Shown: positions 17,931-27,239, counted from the first letter of the stretch. The stretch: DNA of 64,000 bases from Pollutibacter soli (GCA_029269725.1 JARJHS010000010.1:124001-188000); one strand, 5' to 3'. Made by a program: numbers and translations. The notes: generated by a model from the letters alone, not told the origin.

Positions 17931-18515
17931 ATGAAGGATTTTTCCCTGTTTTTTAAGCTGGGCTGGGATCATATCATCAGTTTTGATGCGCTCGATCATA
18001 TTCTTTTTATTGCTGCTTTGAGTGTTGTATACGTCCTGAACCAATGGAAACAGGTACTTTGGCTGGTAACGGCTTTTACGATCGGTCATGCGATCACGCT
18101 GGTCTTATCGGTGTTTAATATCATCCGGTTCGAATCGGGATGGGTTGAGTTTGCTATACCATGTACCATTGTAGCTACATCAGTTTTTAACCTGATCCGA
18201 TCGGGTCAGCAAAGCGGTTCCATCCGACTCAATTATATTCTCGCATTAGGTTTTGGATTAATACATGGTATGGGTTATGCCAATGCAATCCGCTTTATGC
18301 TGGCTGATCAGCAGCAGATCGGATGGCCTCTTTTCAGTTTCAACCTGGGTCTTGAAATTGGGCAGATTGTTGTAGTTTTACTGATCCTGTTGCTGACTTA
18401 TGTATTAACCAATTGGTTTGCCATTAAGCGAAGAGACTGGGTGATTTTTCTATCTTCGGCAATCTTCGCACTTGCACTGGAAATGGCAATTACGAGATTC
18501 CCACATTCAGAATAG
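17931..18515 (+). CDS. HupE/UreJ family membrane protein
   Basis: 194 residues with five to six predicted membrane segments. FDALDHILFI with the conserved Asp/His, TAFTIGHAITLVLS and GFGLIHGMGYAN are the diagnostic HupE/UreJ signatures, proposed to bind a divalent metal such as nickel. The protein lies in the inner membrane. It ends 11 bases before the M1 metallopeptidase gene on the same strand, which suggests an operon and possibly a link with metal supply; that link is inference. Confidence 0.85.
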   Translation: MKDFSLFFKLGWDHIISFDALDHILFIAALSVVYVLNQWKQVLWLVTAFTIGHAITLVLSVFNIIRFESGWVEFAIPCTIVATSVFNLIRSGQQSGSIRLNYILALGFGLIHGMGYANAIRFMLADQQQIGWPLFSFNLGLEIGQIVVVLLILLLTYVLTNWFAIKRRDWVIFLSSAIFALALEMAITRFPHSE

Positions 18516-18526
18516 AATTTTAAAAC

Positions 18527-20836
18527 ATGAGAAAACAGATTTTTCTTCTTGCCTTGCTTAGCATTATTGGTGCGGCATCACATGCGCAAATGGATCACAA
18601 TCCTGGCTCCAATCATGGCAATCGTTTTGAACAATTGGATTTTTTGCTTCCCGGCCCTAATGAGTATAGAACAGCCAGCGGTGCCCCAGGCCCAAAGTAC
18701 TGGCAGCAGCGTGCTGACTATGATATCAAAGTGAGCATCGACGAAGAAAAAAATATTCTCACCGGTTCTGAGACGGTGACTTACTACAACAACTCTCCGG
18801 ATATCCTTACCTATCTATGGATACAGCTGGATGAAAATTTTCACAGCGCAAAAGCGAACAGCAATTGGGATCGTCCGGGAAAAATGCCAGCGGAAATGAC
18901 TGATCGCCAGCTGAAACAAATGGATATCGATAAATACCTCGAAGGTTACGGCGTCAATATTCGTTTACTCACAGATGCTGCCGGAAAAAATCTGACCTAT
19001 ACCATCAACCAGACCATGATGCGTATTGATCTGCCTGTACCGTTGAAACCAGGGCAGAAATTTGTTTTCAAAGCCAACTGGGATTATAAGATCAATGAAA
19101 AATCTGTTGTTCCCGGAAGAGGTGGATATGAAAATTTCCCGGAAGACGATAACAACCTGTACTCCATCGCACAGTGGTTTCCACGCATGGCGGTATATAG
19201 CGATTTTACAGGATGGCAGAACTTGCAGTTCACCGGAGGATCAGAGTTTGCACTCACTTTCGGAAATTATAAAGTAGCGATCGATGTTCCTTCCGATCAT
19301 ATTGTTGCAGCGACCGGAGTTTGCCAGAATTACAAATCATTACTTACTCCTGCGCAGTTTCAACGCTGGCAGCAAGCACAGAATGCCAAAGAGCCGCTGG
19401 AAGTTGTAACGCTTGATGAGGCAATTGAAGCATCAAAACAAAAATCAAAAACAAGAGAAACCTGGATTTTTGAAGCAGAGAATGTTCGTGATTTCGCTTT
19501 CAATAGCAGCCGACGATTTGTGTGGGATGCGATGCCTGTATACATTGAAGGAAAGAAAGTGATGTGTATGAGCTATTATGGAAAAGAAGCGTATCCTATC
19601 TATAAGAAATATTCAACAAAGGCTACAGCACATACGCTGAAGGTTTATTCCAAACACACGATCCCATATCCTTATCCGGTGGCACAATCAGTGGAAGCCG
19701 CCAACGGGATGGAGTATCCGATGATTGCGATGAACTATGGACGTGCGGAAGCTGATGGAACTTACAGTGAAGCGATCAAATATGGCGCAATTGGTGTGAT
19801 CATTCACGAAGTTGGTCATAACTTTTTCCCGATGATCGTAAATAGTGATGAGCGCCAGTGGTGGTGGATGGATGAAGGGCTGAATACGTTCTGCCAGTTT
19901 CTTGCGGAACAGGAATTTGATAACAAATACCCATCACGTCGCGGGCCGGCACACCTGATTACGGATTATATGAAACTTCCGAAAGAACAACTGGAGCCAA
20001 TCATGACCAAAGGTGATAATGTTGCTCAGGTTGGTTCAAATGCATATGCAAAAGCAGCAACTGGGTTGAATATCCTCCGCGAGACTGTAATGGGTCGTGA
20101 GCTGTTTGATTTTTCATTCAGGGAATACGCGCGTCGCTGGGCTTTCAAGCATCCGACGCCGGCTGATCTTTTCCGAACCATGGAAGATGCGAGTGCAGTT
20201 GACCTTGACTGGTATTGGCGCGGATGGTATTTCGGAACTGATGCTGTTGATATCGCTCTTGATAGTGTGAAATGGTTCAAGCCATCAGCAGATGTCAACG
20301 CTGGCAAAACAGAAGATTTCGAAACGCTGGGAATGAAGCGCAACAAAGAAGATAAGACCATTCAATTTTATACAGACACGGATACCACTCTTCGCGATTT
20401 CTACTATCACAACAGAAATGCTGATGCGCAGATGGTGGAAGGGTTGAAACAGAAAGCAACAGAACCAAGGATTGATAAAGAAGGTACAGCCGCAATTTCA
20501 AGTAAAAATTTGTATGAACTCACTTTCTCTAACCGGGGCGGAATGCTGATGCCGGTAATTGTTGAGTTTACTTTCAAAGATGGTTCAAAAGAAGTTAGTC
20601 GTGTTCCCGTTACTGCATGGCGTTTCAATGAAAACAAGTTTGTAAAGGTGTTTGCATTCGATAAAGAAGTAGCGGCTATTAAACTCGATCCTTATCGCGA
20701 AACTGCTGACATCAATCCTGAAAATGGAATGTGGCCGGTGAAAGAAATGCCTACGCGTTTTCAGTTATATAAGTCTGGACAAGGTGCTGCACGTGGCGCT
20801 GGTGGAGGAAGGAATGCAATGCAAGGCAGTCGGTAG
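18527..20836 (+). CDS. M1 family metallopeptidase, secreted
   Basis: 769 residues with a signal peptide (first about 20 residues, ending ASHAQ). The zinc site is H427-E428-V-G-H431 with the third ligand at E450 in WWWMDEG, the HExxH-x18-E pattern of gluzincins. Upstream, residues about 60-300 form the beta-sandwich N domain of M1 aminopeptidases; the substrate-binding GxMEN motif is degenerate (NGMEYPMI). The Gly/Arg-rich tail (GQGAARGAGGGRNAMQGSR) is low in complexity. Expected to cleave peptides in the periplasm or outside. The stop codon lies in a short heptad tract (ggcagtc, ggtagtc). Confidence 0.92.
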   Translation: MRKQIFLLALLSIIGAASHAQMDHNPGSNHGNRFEQLDFLLPGPNEYRTASGAPGPKYWQQRADYDIKVSIDEEKNILTGSETVTYYNNSPDILTYLWIQLDENFHSAKANSNWDRPGKMPAEMTDRQLKQMDIDKYLEGYGVNIRLLTDAAGKNLTYTINQTMMRIDLPVPLKPGQKFVFKANWDYKINEKSVVPGRGGYENFPEDDNNLYSIAQWFPRMAVYSDFTGWQNLQFTGGSEFALTFGNYKVAIDVPSDHIVAATGVCQNYKSLLTPAQFQRWQQAQNAKEPLEVVTLDEAIEASKQKSKTRETWIFEAENVRDFAFNSSRRFVWDAMPVYIEGKKVMCMSYYGKEAYPIYKKYSTKATAHTLKVYSKHTIPYPYPVAQSVEAANGMEYPMIAMNYGRAEADGTYSEAIKYGAIGVIIHEVGHNFFPMIVNSDERQWWWMDEGLNTFCQFLAEQEFDNKYPSRRGPAHLITDYMKLPKEQLEPIMTKGDNVAQVGSNAYAKAATGLNILRETVMGRELFDFSFREYARRWAFKHPTPADLFRTMEDASAVDLDWYWRGWYFGTDAVDIALDSVKWFKPSADVNAGKTEDFETLGMKRNKEDKTIQFYTDTDTTLRDFYYHNRNADAQMVEGLKQKATEPRIDKEGTAAISSKNLYELTFSNRGGMLMPVIVEFTFKDGSKEVSRVPVTAWRFNENKFVKVFAFDKEVAAIKLDPYRETADINPENGMWPVKEMPTRFQLYKSGQGAARGAGGGRNAMQGSR

Positions 20837-21009
20837 TCGGGAGGTGACAGCGAGGCACCAGGCAGGAAGCAAGAAGCAATATAAACAGCCAGTGAATAGT
20901 AAGTAGCGAGTATAAACAACCGGCTTTCGACAGGGTGTGACTGCAGATTGTCTGACTCAACGAAGAACGAAGAACGAACAACGAATAACGAACAACGAAG
21001 AACGAACAA
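20825..21009. repeat. series of period-7 tracts (GGCAGTC, CCAGTGA, CGAAGAA families)
   Basis: Three tracts follow each other: ggcagtc, ggtagtc, gggaggt (20825-20845, holding the stop codon of the M1 peptidase); ccagtga, atagtaa, gtagcga, gtataaa (20889-20916); and seven perfect-phase units cgaagaa, cgaagaa, cgaacaa, cgaataa, cgaacaa, cgaagaa, cgaacaa (20961-21009). Confidence 0.85.
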
Positions 21010-21019
21010 CTGGTTCTTC

Positions 21020-21050
21020 AAAACAAAAAAGCCACTTTTTACAAAGTGGC
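21020..21050 (-). terminator. hairpin terminator, minus-strand orientation
   Basis: GCCACTTT-TTAC-AAAGTGGC at 21031-21050 has an 8-bp perfect stem; read on the minus strand it is followed by a T-rich tract (complement of 21020-21030). It would stop leftward transcription that has run past pyrF and antisense through the SGNH hydrolase gene. Confidence 0.6.
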
Positions 21051-21180
21051 TTGTTCGAAAAGGGCTAGGGTGGGTTGGAATCAATTCAGAATATGTTTTC
21101 AGCCTTTATCAGGCATTTTACCAGGAGTACCCGCTAAAGCTAAGGATTAATCGATTATAAAAATTAATTCAACTAATAAG

Positions 21181-21207
21181 AACGGCATTATAATGTGCCG
21201 TTTTTTT
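21181..21207 (+). terminator. Rho-independent terminator
   Basis: AACGGCA, an eight-base loop, TGCCGTT and a run of seven T (21201-21207). It terminates plus-strand transcription from the HupE/peptidase unit. Between the two hairpins (21051-21180) no gene is seen. Confidence 0.7.
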
Positions 21208-21239
21208 ATTTTCGTTGATGCCTGGGCTATAAGACATGG

Positions 21240-21902
21240 TTGGCTGTTTACATTATTTACTCTTCAAAATATTTCGAAGCTTTGAATCACCTGAAATACC
21301 TGGCTCTTGGTGACTCATACACGATTGGTGAGTCAGTTGATTATGATCTTAATTTTCCATCGCAGACGACAGCTTTGCTCAGAAGATCCGGTTTTAGTAT
21401 TGATGATCCGACGATTATTGCACAAACAGGTTGGACCACGGATGAACTAATGAATGCGATTACTTCTGCGAATACTCCGTCTCGGTTTGATGTGGTTTCA
21501 TTATTAATTGGAGTTAACAATCAGTACCGCGCCTATCCGATCGATAAATACAAACAGGAATTTGAATCCTTGCTGAAGACTGCGATCTTATTTGCAGGAG
21601 GTCAGCATTCGTGTGTATTTGTTTTGAGTATTCCGGATTGGGGCGTTACACCTTATGCTGCTGGTCGCGATAAAAATAAAATTTCGGCAGAAATAGATGC
21701 TTACAATGCGATCAATAGATCGATAGCTGAAAATTACAAAGTGAGATATATCGATATAACGCCGGAAACCCGCAACGCCTCTTCAAATATTTTTCTCCTC
21801 GCTTCCGATGGCTTGCATCCAAGCGCCATTGCTTATACCGAATGGGCAATTAAATTATCGCAGGAAATAATGCCAGTGTTACTACAGCGTCAGAAAGGTT
21901 GA
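21240..21902 (+). CDS. SGNH/GDSL-type hydrolase
   Basis: About 220 residues. LALGDSYTIGE is block I with the catalytic Ser, LLIGVNNQYR carries the block III Asn, and SDGLHPSAIAY is block V with catalytic Asp and His. These enzymes hydrolyse esters such as acyl or acetyl groups. No ATG lies in frame before block I: the annotated start is TTG at 21240, with another TTG at 21282, so the true start is uncertain. There is no clear signal peptide. The 3' end overlaps the convergent pyrF gene by 13 bp. Confidence 0.85.
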   Translation: MAVYIIYSSKYFEALNHLKYLALGDSYTIGESVDYDLNFPSQTTALLRRSGFSIDDPTIIAQTGWTTDELMNAITSANTPSRFDVVSLLIGVNNQYRAYPIDKYKQEFESLLKTAILFAGGQHSCVFVLSIPDWGVTPYAAGRDKNKISAEIDAYNAINRSIAENYKVRYIDITPETRNASSNIFLLASDGLHPSAIAYTEWAIKLSQEIMPVLLQRQKG

Positions 21903-22726
21903 TGAAAGTCGACCAGCTTTTTGTCGATAAACTGCGACATCTGGTGCTGATAACTTTTTGCAACTTCTGTGGCTTTTTCTGCAAAGTCTCTTCCGCTCGA
22001 AGCATAAATCACTGCGCGACTAAGATTAACCAGTATTCCGCATTCGTTATTCATCGCTTTTGAAGATATCTCATCAAGACTTCCACCCTGGGCTCCAACA
22101 CCAGGTACAAGAAAGAAATGGCCGGGAAGTATTTTACGGATGCTTATGAATTCGTCCGGTTGTGTTGCTCCAACGACAAACATCAGGTTTTCGGTTGTGC
22201 CCCACTGTGAAACCTTCGATAACACTTCTTCATATAATTTCTTTCCATCGGCGAGCTGCTGAAGTTCAAAATCAGCAGCACCGGTATTTGATGTCAGGCC
22301 AAGAACGATCGCCCATTTACCTGCATAGGCAAGGAATGGTTTAATACTATCTGAGCCCATATACGGCGCCACCGTAATCGAATCGAATGGAAGTGTTTCG
22401 AAAAATGCTTTTGCATACTGATCTGCGGTATTGCCAATATCTCCGCGTTTGGCATCAGCAATTTTAAAATGATCTGAACCGATATACTCGACAGTTTTCG
22501 CCATCGATTCCCAACCTTTTACTCCATTGGCCTCGTAAAATGCGGTGTTGATTTTATAACCTACGCAATGATCTGCGGTTGCATCGATGATCGCCTTATT
22601 GAAACTAAAAACAGGATCTGGCTCAGCAAGTAAATGGGCAGGAATTTTTGAAAGGTCGGTATCGAGACCAGTGATGAGATATGATTTTTTCCTGAAGATT
22701 TCTGAGACGAGTTTTTTCCTGTCCAT
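21890..22726 (-). CDS. pyrF: orotidine 5'-phosphate decarboxylase
   Basis: 278 residues starting MDRKKLVSEIF. It converts OMP to UMP in pyrimidine synthesis. The catalytic motif ADAKRGDIGNTA contains the Lys-Asp network, ITGLDTDLSKIP the N-terminal substrate Asp, and VPGVGAQGG the phosphate-binding loop. Length and sequence fit the longer type 2 family rather than the 230-residue E. coli form. The ATG at the complement of 22724-22726 was chosen since an open extension of nine codons upstream is alanine/phenylalanine-rich and reaches into a period-7 array. It overlaps the convergent SGNH hydrolase gene at the 3' end. Confidence 0.95.
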   Translation of the reverse strand: MDRKKLVSEIFRKKSYLITGLDTDLSKIPAHLLAEPDPVFSFNKAIIDATADHCVGYKINTAFYEANGVKGWESMAKTVEYIGSDHFKIADAKRGDIGNTADQYAKAFFETLPFDSITVAPYMGSDSIKPFLAYAGKWAIVLGLTSNTGAADFELQQLADGKKLYEEVLSKVSQWGTTENLMFVVGATQPDEFISIRKILPGHFFLVPGVGAQGGSLDEISSKAMNNECGILVNLSRAVIYASSGRDFAEKATEVAKSYQHQMSQFIDKKLVDFHQPF

Positions 22727-22747
22727 AGCGGAGGCAAAGGTAGCGAA

Positions 22748-22812
22748 GTTCATAGTTCATTGTTCATAGCCTGCCTGCCCTGCCTACCGGACAGGCAGGC
22801 GGCAGGCAGGTT
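22748..22812. repeat. period-7 array (GTTCATA) followed by CCTGCCTGCC palindrome
   Basis: gttcata, gttcatt, gttcata at 22748-22768, then an imperfect palindrome with arms CCTGCCTGCC..CTGCCT and AGGCAG..GGCAGGCAGG (22770-22810). Related CCTGCCTGCCG words occur at about 33924 and 40820, all noncoding. Confidence 0.7.
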
Positions 22813-22966
22813 TGGGACAGCCAGTTTTCTCTTCCAGTGAGGAGGCAGGTGGGGAGGCAGGAGATTTAGTAGGAAGATATTAGATTCAAACCTTATAAAA
22901 CAAGTTTCGTCCAGTTTTCTAATGCAGTTATCTGTATTCAGGCTTCAGTATCAGTTTTTCTGTTTC

Positions 22967-23001
22967 TTCCTGTATTCCATATTCTGTATTCTGATCTTAC
23001 T
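22967..23001. repeat. period-7 array (ATTCTGT family)
   Basis: Units ttcctgt, attccat, attctgt, attctga, tcttact. The stop codon of kynU (complement of 22997-22999) falls in the last unit. The preceding 150 bp (22813-22966) hold nothing recognisable. Confidence 0.7.
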
Positions 23002-24262
23002 TCATCATCGATCTGAAAACCTCATAAAAATGCCAGACATCTTCAAATGAATTATACAACGGTACGGGTGCGATACGTATGACATCGGGTTCGCGCCAGT
23101 CGCTCATGATACCGTGTGCGCCCAGTGATTCGAAAATTGATTTTCCATTCCGTTTGACTAATATGGATACCTGTGATCCTTCGCCGCGTGGAGTAGTAAG
23201 GAATTCGATGTTGTCGCCCGGAGATTCTTCTATTAAGTGTTCAAGAAGAAACCAGCACCAATCATTCAGTAACTTTTTTTTCTCCTGGATTTTATGCCAA
23301 CCTGCTTCATCAAAAATATCCAGAGACGCGCGAAGACAGGCATGCAGGATAGGAGAAGGGGTACTCAGCTGCCAACCTTCAGCTGATTTAACAGGTACGA
23401 ATTCTTTTTCCATGAGGAAACGTGTCGATTTTTCATAACCCCACCAACCTGCGAAGCGCGATATCGAAGAATCATTATGATAACGCTGATGAATAAACGC
23501 GCCACCAACAGTGCCCGGCCCTCCGTTTAAATATTTGTAATTGCACCAGCAGGCAAAGTCTACATTCCAATCGTGCAGATTCAAAGAAATATTTCCTGCT
23601 GCATGTGCGAGATCAAATCCGGCTTTTGCCCCGGCGTCGTGTGCAGCTTTTGCGATGGCTTTAATATTAAAAACCTGTCCCGTGTAATAATTCACACCAC
23701 CCCATAATACCAGGGCAAGTTCATCACGGTGTTTGTCAATTGCAGCAAGGATATCTTCTTCCTCAATTAAATATTGTCCTGATTTCGGTTGTACTTCAAT
23801 GATAGTGCTGCCAGGATCGAAACCGTAGTGTTTTACATGAGTCTCCAGCATATATTGATCACTTGGGAAAGCCTTTGCTTCACAAATGATTTTTGTTCTT
23901 TTGCCTTGTGGCCTGTAAAAACTGATCAGCATTAAATGAAGATTAACTGTCAGCTGATTCATTACCGTAATCTCTTCAGGTAATGCACCCAATATTCCGG
24001 CAAGTGGCCGGGTGAGATGATCGTGATAGTCCATCCAGGGATCATTACCGCGGAAAAATGATTCAACTCCTTCCGCCTGCCACTGATCGAGTACTTTATT
24101 GATATAGCCAGCTGTTGTTACTGGCTGAAGTCCGAGAGAATTGCCAAGAAAGTAAATCTGCTTTTTCCCATTGTGTTCCGGAAATCTGAATTTGCTTCTG
24201 AACTCTTTCAGATCATCCTGCATGTCCAGTTTATGTACATATCCGAGCGACGCTTCGTGCAT
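22997..24262 (-). CDS. kynU: kynureninase
   Basis: 421 residues. It hydrolyses kynurenine or 3-hydroxykynurenine to anthranilate or 3-hydroxyanthranilate and alanine, using PLP. The PLP lysine is in CWCNYKYLNGGPG; FLGNSLGLQP near the N terminus, NYYTGQVF, and GFDLAHAAGN are conserved kynureninase blocks. The start MHEASLGYVHKL (ATG at complement of 24260-24262) was used; a TTG two codons upstream also exists. It sits eight bases after an SDR gene on the same strand. Tryptophan 2,3-dioxygenase is encoded 6 kb away, so the cell probably degrades tryptophan through the kynurenine route; kynurenine formamidase and 3-monooxygenase are not in this window. Confidence 0.95.
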   Translation of the reverse strand: MHEASLGYVHKLDMQDDLKEFRSKFRFPEHNGKKQIYFLGNSLGLQPVTTAGYINKVLDQWQAEGVESFFRGNDPWMDYHDHLTRPLAGILGALPEEITVMNQLTVNLHLMLISFYRPQGKRTKIICEAKAFPSDQYMLETHVKHYGFDPGSTIIEVQPKSGQYLIEEEDILAAIDKHRDELALVLWGGVNYYTGQVFNIKAIAKAAHDAGAKAGFDLAHAAGNISLNLHDWNVDFACWCNYKYLNGGPGTVGGAFIHQRYHNDSSISRFAGWWGYEKSTRFLMEKEFVPVKSAEGWQLSTPSPILHACLRASLDIFDEAGWHKIQEKKKLLNDWCWFLLEHLIEESPGDNIEFLTTPRGEGSQVSILVKRNGKSIFESLGAHGIMSDWREPDVIRIAPVPLYNSFEDVWHFYEVFRSMMK

Positions 24263-24270
24263 AGTCAAAA

Positions 24271-25056
24271 TTAAATGGTACCTGTCCGGCCGCCATCAAC
24301 CGGAATAGAAATGCCATTGACATAGGATGCGGCAGGTGTTGCGAGGAATGCAACCATCGTTGCAATTTCAGAAGGTTCTCCAAATCTGCGAAGCGGAACA
24401 TCAGCTTCCATTTCAGATCTTAATTGTTCTACATCCCGATTGGCTTGTTTCGCATTGTTTTCAATCATCGAATTCAGTCTTTCGGTTTTTGTAAATCCTG
24501 GCAATACACTATTCACGGTTATCCCAAACTGCCCGATCTCATTGCTCAGCGTTTTTGCCCATGACGCAACCGCCGCACGGATGGTGTTCGATACACCCAG
24601 GTTTTTTAATGGTACCCGGACTGATGTGGAAATGATATTGATGATTCTGCCATATCCTGATTCCTTCATGCCGGGTATTACCGCGAGTGCGAGATTTTGA
24701 TTATTCACGACGTGTTGACGGAAGGCGTTTTCAAATTCTGTTGTTGCGGCCGTGGAAATTAATCCGGGTTTTGGTCCACCTGAATTGTTAATCAGTATAT
24801 CAATTTTTCTGTTGTTCAGAAATTCATAAACTACCGACCTGACTTTTTCGGGATCTGCAAAATCTGCAATGAGGTATTGATGCTCCTGGTTTTCTTTTTT
24901 GGATAAAGACTGAACCGCTGTCCGAAGAACCTCTTCATTTCTTGCCAGCAAAACGCAATTTGCTCCCAGACCTGCCAACTCCTGCGCAACTGCCAAGCCG
25001 ATTCCCTGGCTGCTTCCACAGATCAGGGCAGTTTTATTATTAAGGGAAAGATTCAT
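24271..25056 (-). CDS. SDR family oxidoreductase with altered active site
   Basis: 261 residues with a FabG-like Rossmann fold: GSSQGIGLAVAQEL (cofactor glycine motif), NNSGGPKP in place of NNAG, and the C-terminal PVDGGRTGTI. The usual catalytic YxxxK cannot be found: where FabG has Tyr-x-x-x-Lys-A-A-V, this protein reads S-N-T-I-R-A-A-V. A BKR-like SDR subgroup with imperfect catalytic tetrad is known, so loss or change of activity is plausible. It precedes kynU with an eight-base gap and probably belongs to the same transcript, which suggests a role in tryptophan or aromatic catabolism; that is inference. Confidence 0.85.
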   Translation of the reverse strand: MNLSLNNKTALICGSSQGIGLAVAQELAGLGANCVLLARNEEVLRTAVQSLSKKENQEHQYLIADFADPEKVRSVVYEFLNNRKIDILINNSGGPKPGLISTAATTEFENAFRQHVVNNQNLALAVIPGMKESGYGRIINIISTSVRVPLKNLGVSNTIRAAVASWAKTLSNEIGQFGITVNSVLPGFTKTERLNSMIENNAKQANRDVEQLRSEMEADVPLRRFGEPSEIATMVAFLATPAASYVNGISIPVDGGRTGTI

Positions 25057-25060
25057 TACA

Positions 25061-25123
25061 GTAACGCTTTACGTTTTACGTTTAACATTGCATCTGCCTA
25101 AGCCGGCATGCAGGCGTTAAACG
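25061..25123. repeat. period-7 array (TTTTACG) split by a palindromic insert
   Basis: Units ctttacg, ttttacg, tttaaca at 25067-25087; the family sequence gcgttaaacgtc resumes at 25112-25123 and contains the stop codon of the CorC-like gene (complement of 25117-25119). Between them lies aagccggcatgc, a partly palindromic stretch. Confidence 0.65.
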
Positions 25124-26415
25124 TCTTCCAGATCCTGCTTCAGGGATTCTGAAATCTTCACCAGTACTTTGTCAATGCGATGACCGTCCATGTCCAGTAT
25201 CTCGAAGTGAAATCCACTCCATTCCATACTGTCTCCGGTATTTGGAATTCGCTGAAGACGATGCAGGATAAATCCGGCAAGTGTATCGAATTCCTGTTCA
25301 CCTTCATTCATCCATTCTGTCTTCTCAAATTTTGAAAGAAAATCATAGAATGGAATTTGTCCGTCAACCAGAAAGCTTCCATCCTCTCTTTCTTTTACTT
25401 CATAATCTTCGACATCCTGCTGCGGTAATTCACCAACGATGGCTTCAAGAATATCATTTATTGTGATCAGTCCAAGTAAGGTCCCGTACTCATCAACTAT
25501 AAAACAGGTATGAATTTTTGAAACCTTGAAGTGTTCCAGCAACTGGTAAGGAGAATTGTTTTCAGGAACAAACAAGGCAGGCTTCATCACATTTTTGAAA
25601 GGTGTGTTATCAGGCGTGACGTACATGTCTTTTATGGATACAATGCCTTTGATATTGTCGATACTTCCTTTACAGATGGGATATACTGAATGTGGTTCCT
25701 GCAGAATTTTTTCCTTGATGGTGATCTCGCTATCATTTTCTTCGAACCAGATGATGTCACTGCGATGTGTCATCAGAGATGTAATGTTGCGATCTCCGAG
25801 GTGAAATACGCGTTCAATGATTTCCTGTTCTGTTGCTTCGATCGCCCCGGTTTCTGTTCCTTCACTGATAATAGCTTTGATTTCCTCTTCAGTAACCTGG
25901 TTGTCGGTACTCTTTATATTGAAAAGCTTTACCAGGAGGTTGGTGGTTATATTCAGTAACCATACGAAGGGCCAGGTAATAATGTTGATCAGTTTCATCG
26001 GACCGGCAACCAGTTTGGCTATCGCTTCCGGCGCTATCAGTCCCAATCTTTTCGGTACCAGTTCACCAAGGATCAATGAAAGAAAAGTAACGAGAATTAC
26101 AACGATAGCGGTTGCAATCCCGTTCGCATAGTTTTTCAGCATTGGAAGTTTTTCCAGCTGAACAACCACATCGTCCACGATTTTTTCACCGGAATAGATA
26201 CCTGTCAATATGCCGATGAGAGTAATACCGATCTGTACGGTGGATAAAAATGTTTCAGGTTTGTTGGCCAGATCGAGTGCAGCTTTTGCGCGTGCATCGC
26301 CCTTGTTGGCCTGAGCTTCCAGTCTTGCTTTGCGGGCAGATACCAAAGCAATTTCAGCCATCGAAAACAGACCATTAAGGAGGATCAATCCGATCAGGAT
26401 AAATATTTCTGTCAT
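25117..26415 (-). CDS. hemolysin-like/CorC-CNNM family transporter protein
   Basis: 432 residues. DUF21/CNNM membrane domain with about four segments in residues 1-190, including MAEIALVSARKARLE near the start; then a pair of CBS domains (about 205-330, with LMTHRSDIIWFEEND and FIVDEYGTLLGLITINDI) and a C-terminal CorC_HlyC domain. The family is linked to Mg2+/Co2+ efflux or resistance. The start ATG overlaps the stop of the PAP2 gene by four bases (ATGA), so the two are translationally coupled. The last residues LEDV are encoded by a period-7 repeat tract. Confidence 0.92.
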   Translation of the reverse strand: MTEIFILIGLILLNGLFSMAEIALVSARKARLEAQANKGDARAKAALDLANKPETFLSTVQIGITLIGILTGIYSGEKIVDDVVVQLEKLPMLKNYANGIATAIVVILVTFLSLILGELVPKRLGLIAPEAIAKLVAGPMKLINIITWPFVWLLNITTNLLVKLFNIKSTDNQVTEEEIKAIISEGTETGAIEATEQEIIERVFHLGDRNITSLMTHRSDIIWFEENDSEITIKEKILQEPHSVYPICKGSIDNIKGIVSIKDMYVTPDNTPFKNVMKPALFVPENNSPYQLLEHFKVSKIHTCFIVDEYGTLLGLITINDILEAIVGELPQQDVEDYEVKEREDGSFLVDGQIPFYDFLSKFEKTEWMNEGEQEFDTLAGFILHRLQRIPNTGDSMEWSGFHFEILDMDGHRIDKVLVKISESLKQDLEDV

Positions 26416-27020
26416 CTGGCTGTGTTAACTAAGGAAATTTTTTTGTTGTATAAACTGGCAGCTGCAAATCCGATACCTAAACCGAATATTGCGCCGCAAA
26501 AAACATCAAAAGGGTAGTGGACTCCGACGTAGACCTGTGCATAACAAACGCATGCCGCCCAAAGAAAGGCAAGCCCAAACCATTTGGTTATCGATCGAAG
26601 CGTGAAAAAAATAAACGTGGCCACGGCAAAATGACTGCTTGCATGAGATGAAATAAAACTTCCATTCATTCCGCAATACTTTGCAATGAATCTTATCTGA
26701 TGTGCAAGGGTTTCATCCCTGCATGGTCGCGGCCGGTCGAAAAATTCTTTAATCAACTGACTACTTAAAATATCATTCACACCAGCCATGGCTAATGCTG
26801 TGATCAGCCACCAGAATCCTGATTTTCCAAAGTTGATGATCAGAAAGAGCGCGAGGAAAAGATAGAGCGGTACGTGAACCAATGGCTCGCGCATGAACAG
26901 GGAAAAGTTATCAAGAAAGGGATGCGACCAGTCCCGATTTATTTTCAACATCAACCATTGATCGGCCCTGATCAGTTTATCCGGAAAAGTCAGTGTAAAG
27001 CGATTCTGAAGCCAAATCAT
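26412..27020 (-). CDS. PAP2 family membrane phosphatase
   Basis: 202 residues with five or six membrane segments. The three-part acid phosphatase signature is present as KEFFDRPRP, FISSHASSH and AQVYVGVHYPFD, with the catalytic His in the last two. Substrates of the family include undecaprenyl pyrophosphate and phosphatidic acid; which applies here cannot be told. It is first in a two-gene minus-strand operon with the CorC-like gene and is divergent from the GlmM-like gene. Confidence 0.9.
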   Translation of the reverse strand: MIWLQNRFTLTFPDKLIRADQWLMLKINRDWSHPFLDNFSLFMREPLVHVPLYLFLALFLIINFGKSGFWWLITALAMAGVNDILSSQLIKEFFDRPRPCRDETLAHQIRFIAKYCGMNGSFISSHASSHFAVATFIFFTLRSITKWFGLAFLWAACVCYAQVYVGVHYPFDVFCGAIFGLGIGFAAASLYNKKISLVNTAR

Positions 27021-27239
27021 GCATGCAAAAATAGGGCTCGGGCGTCAACCTTGGGTATCCCCAGGTTAAAATAATGGAAATTAGTCGTTTATGTCTGCGG
27101 ATTGTTTAATCAACTTTAAATAATGAGCAAATACAACCGAATGAAATCTTGTATTTTGATATAACTGACTACTTCCACACCGATTCAGGTGTTTTGAAAA
27201 AGAAGCCACTACAGAAGCGAAGGCTCCCGTAATTTTACG

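Noticed and set aside
18128-18142. tRNA T-loop-like sequence GGTTCGAATC
   Set aside because: It lies inside the HupE/UreJ coding frame, and no acceptor stem or anticodon arm could be folded around it.
21051-21180. Small RNA between two hairpins
   Set aside because: No promoter element or conserved fold was seen; the two hairpins are explained as terminators for opposite strands.
21890-21902. Convergent overlap of the SGNH hydrolase and pyrF genes as a regulatory antisense
   Set aside because: Thirteen bases is within the normal range for compact convergent genes and nothing else supports regulation.
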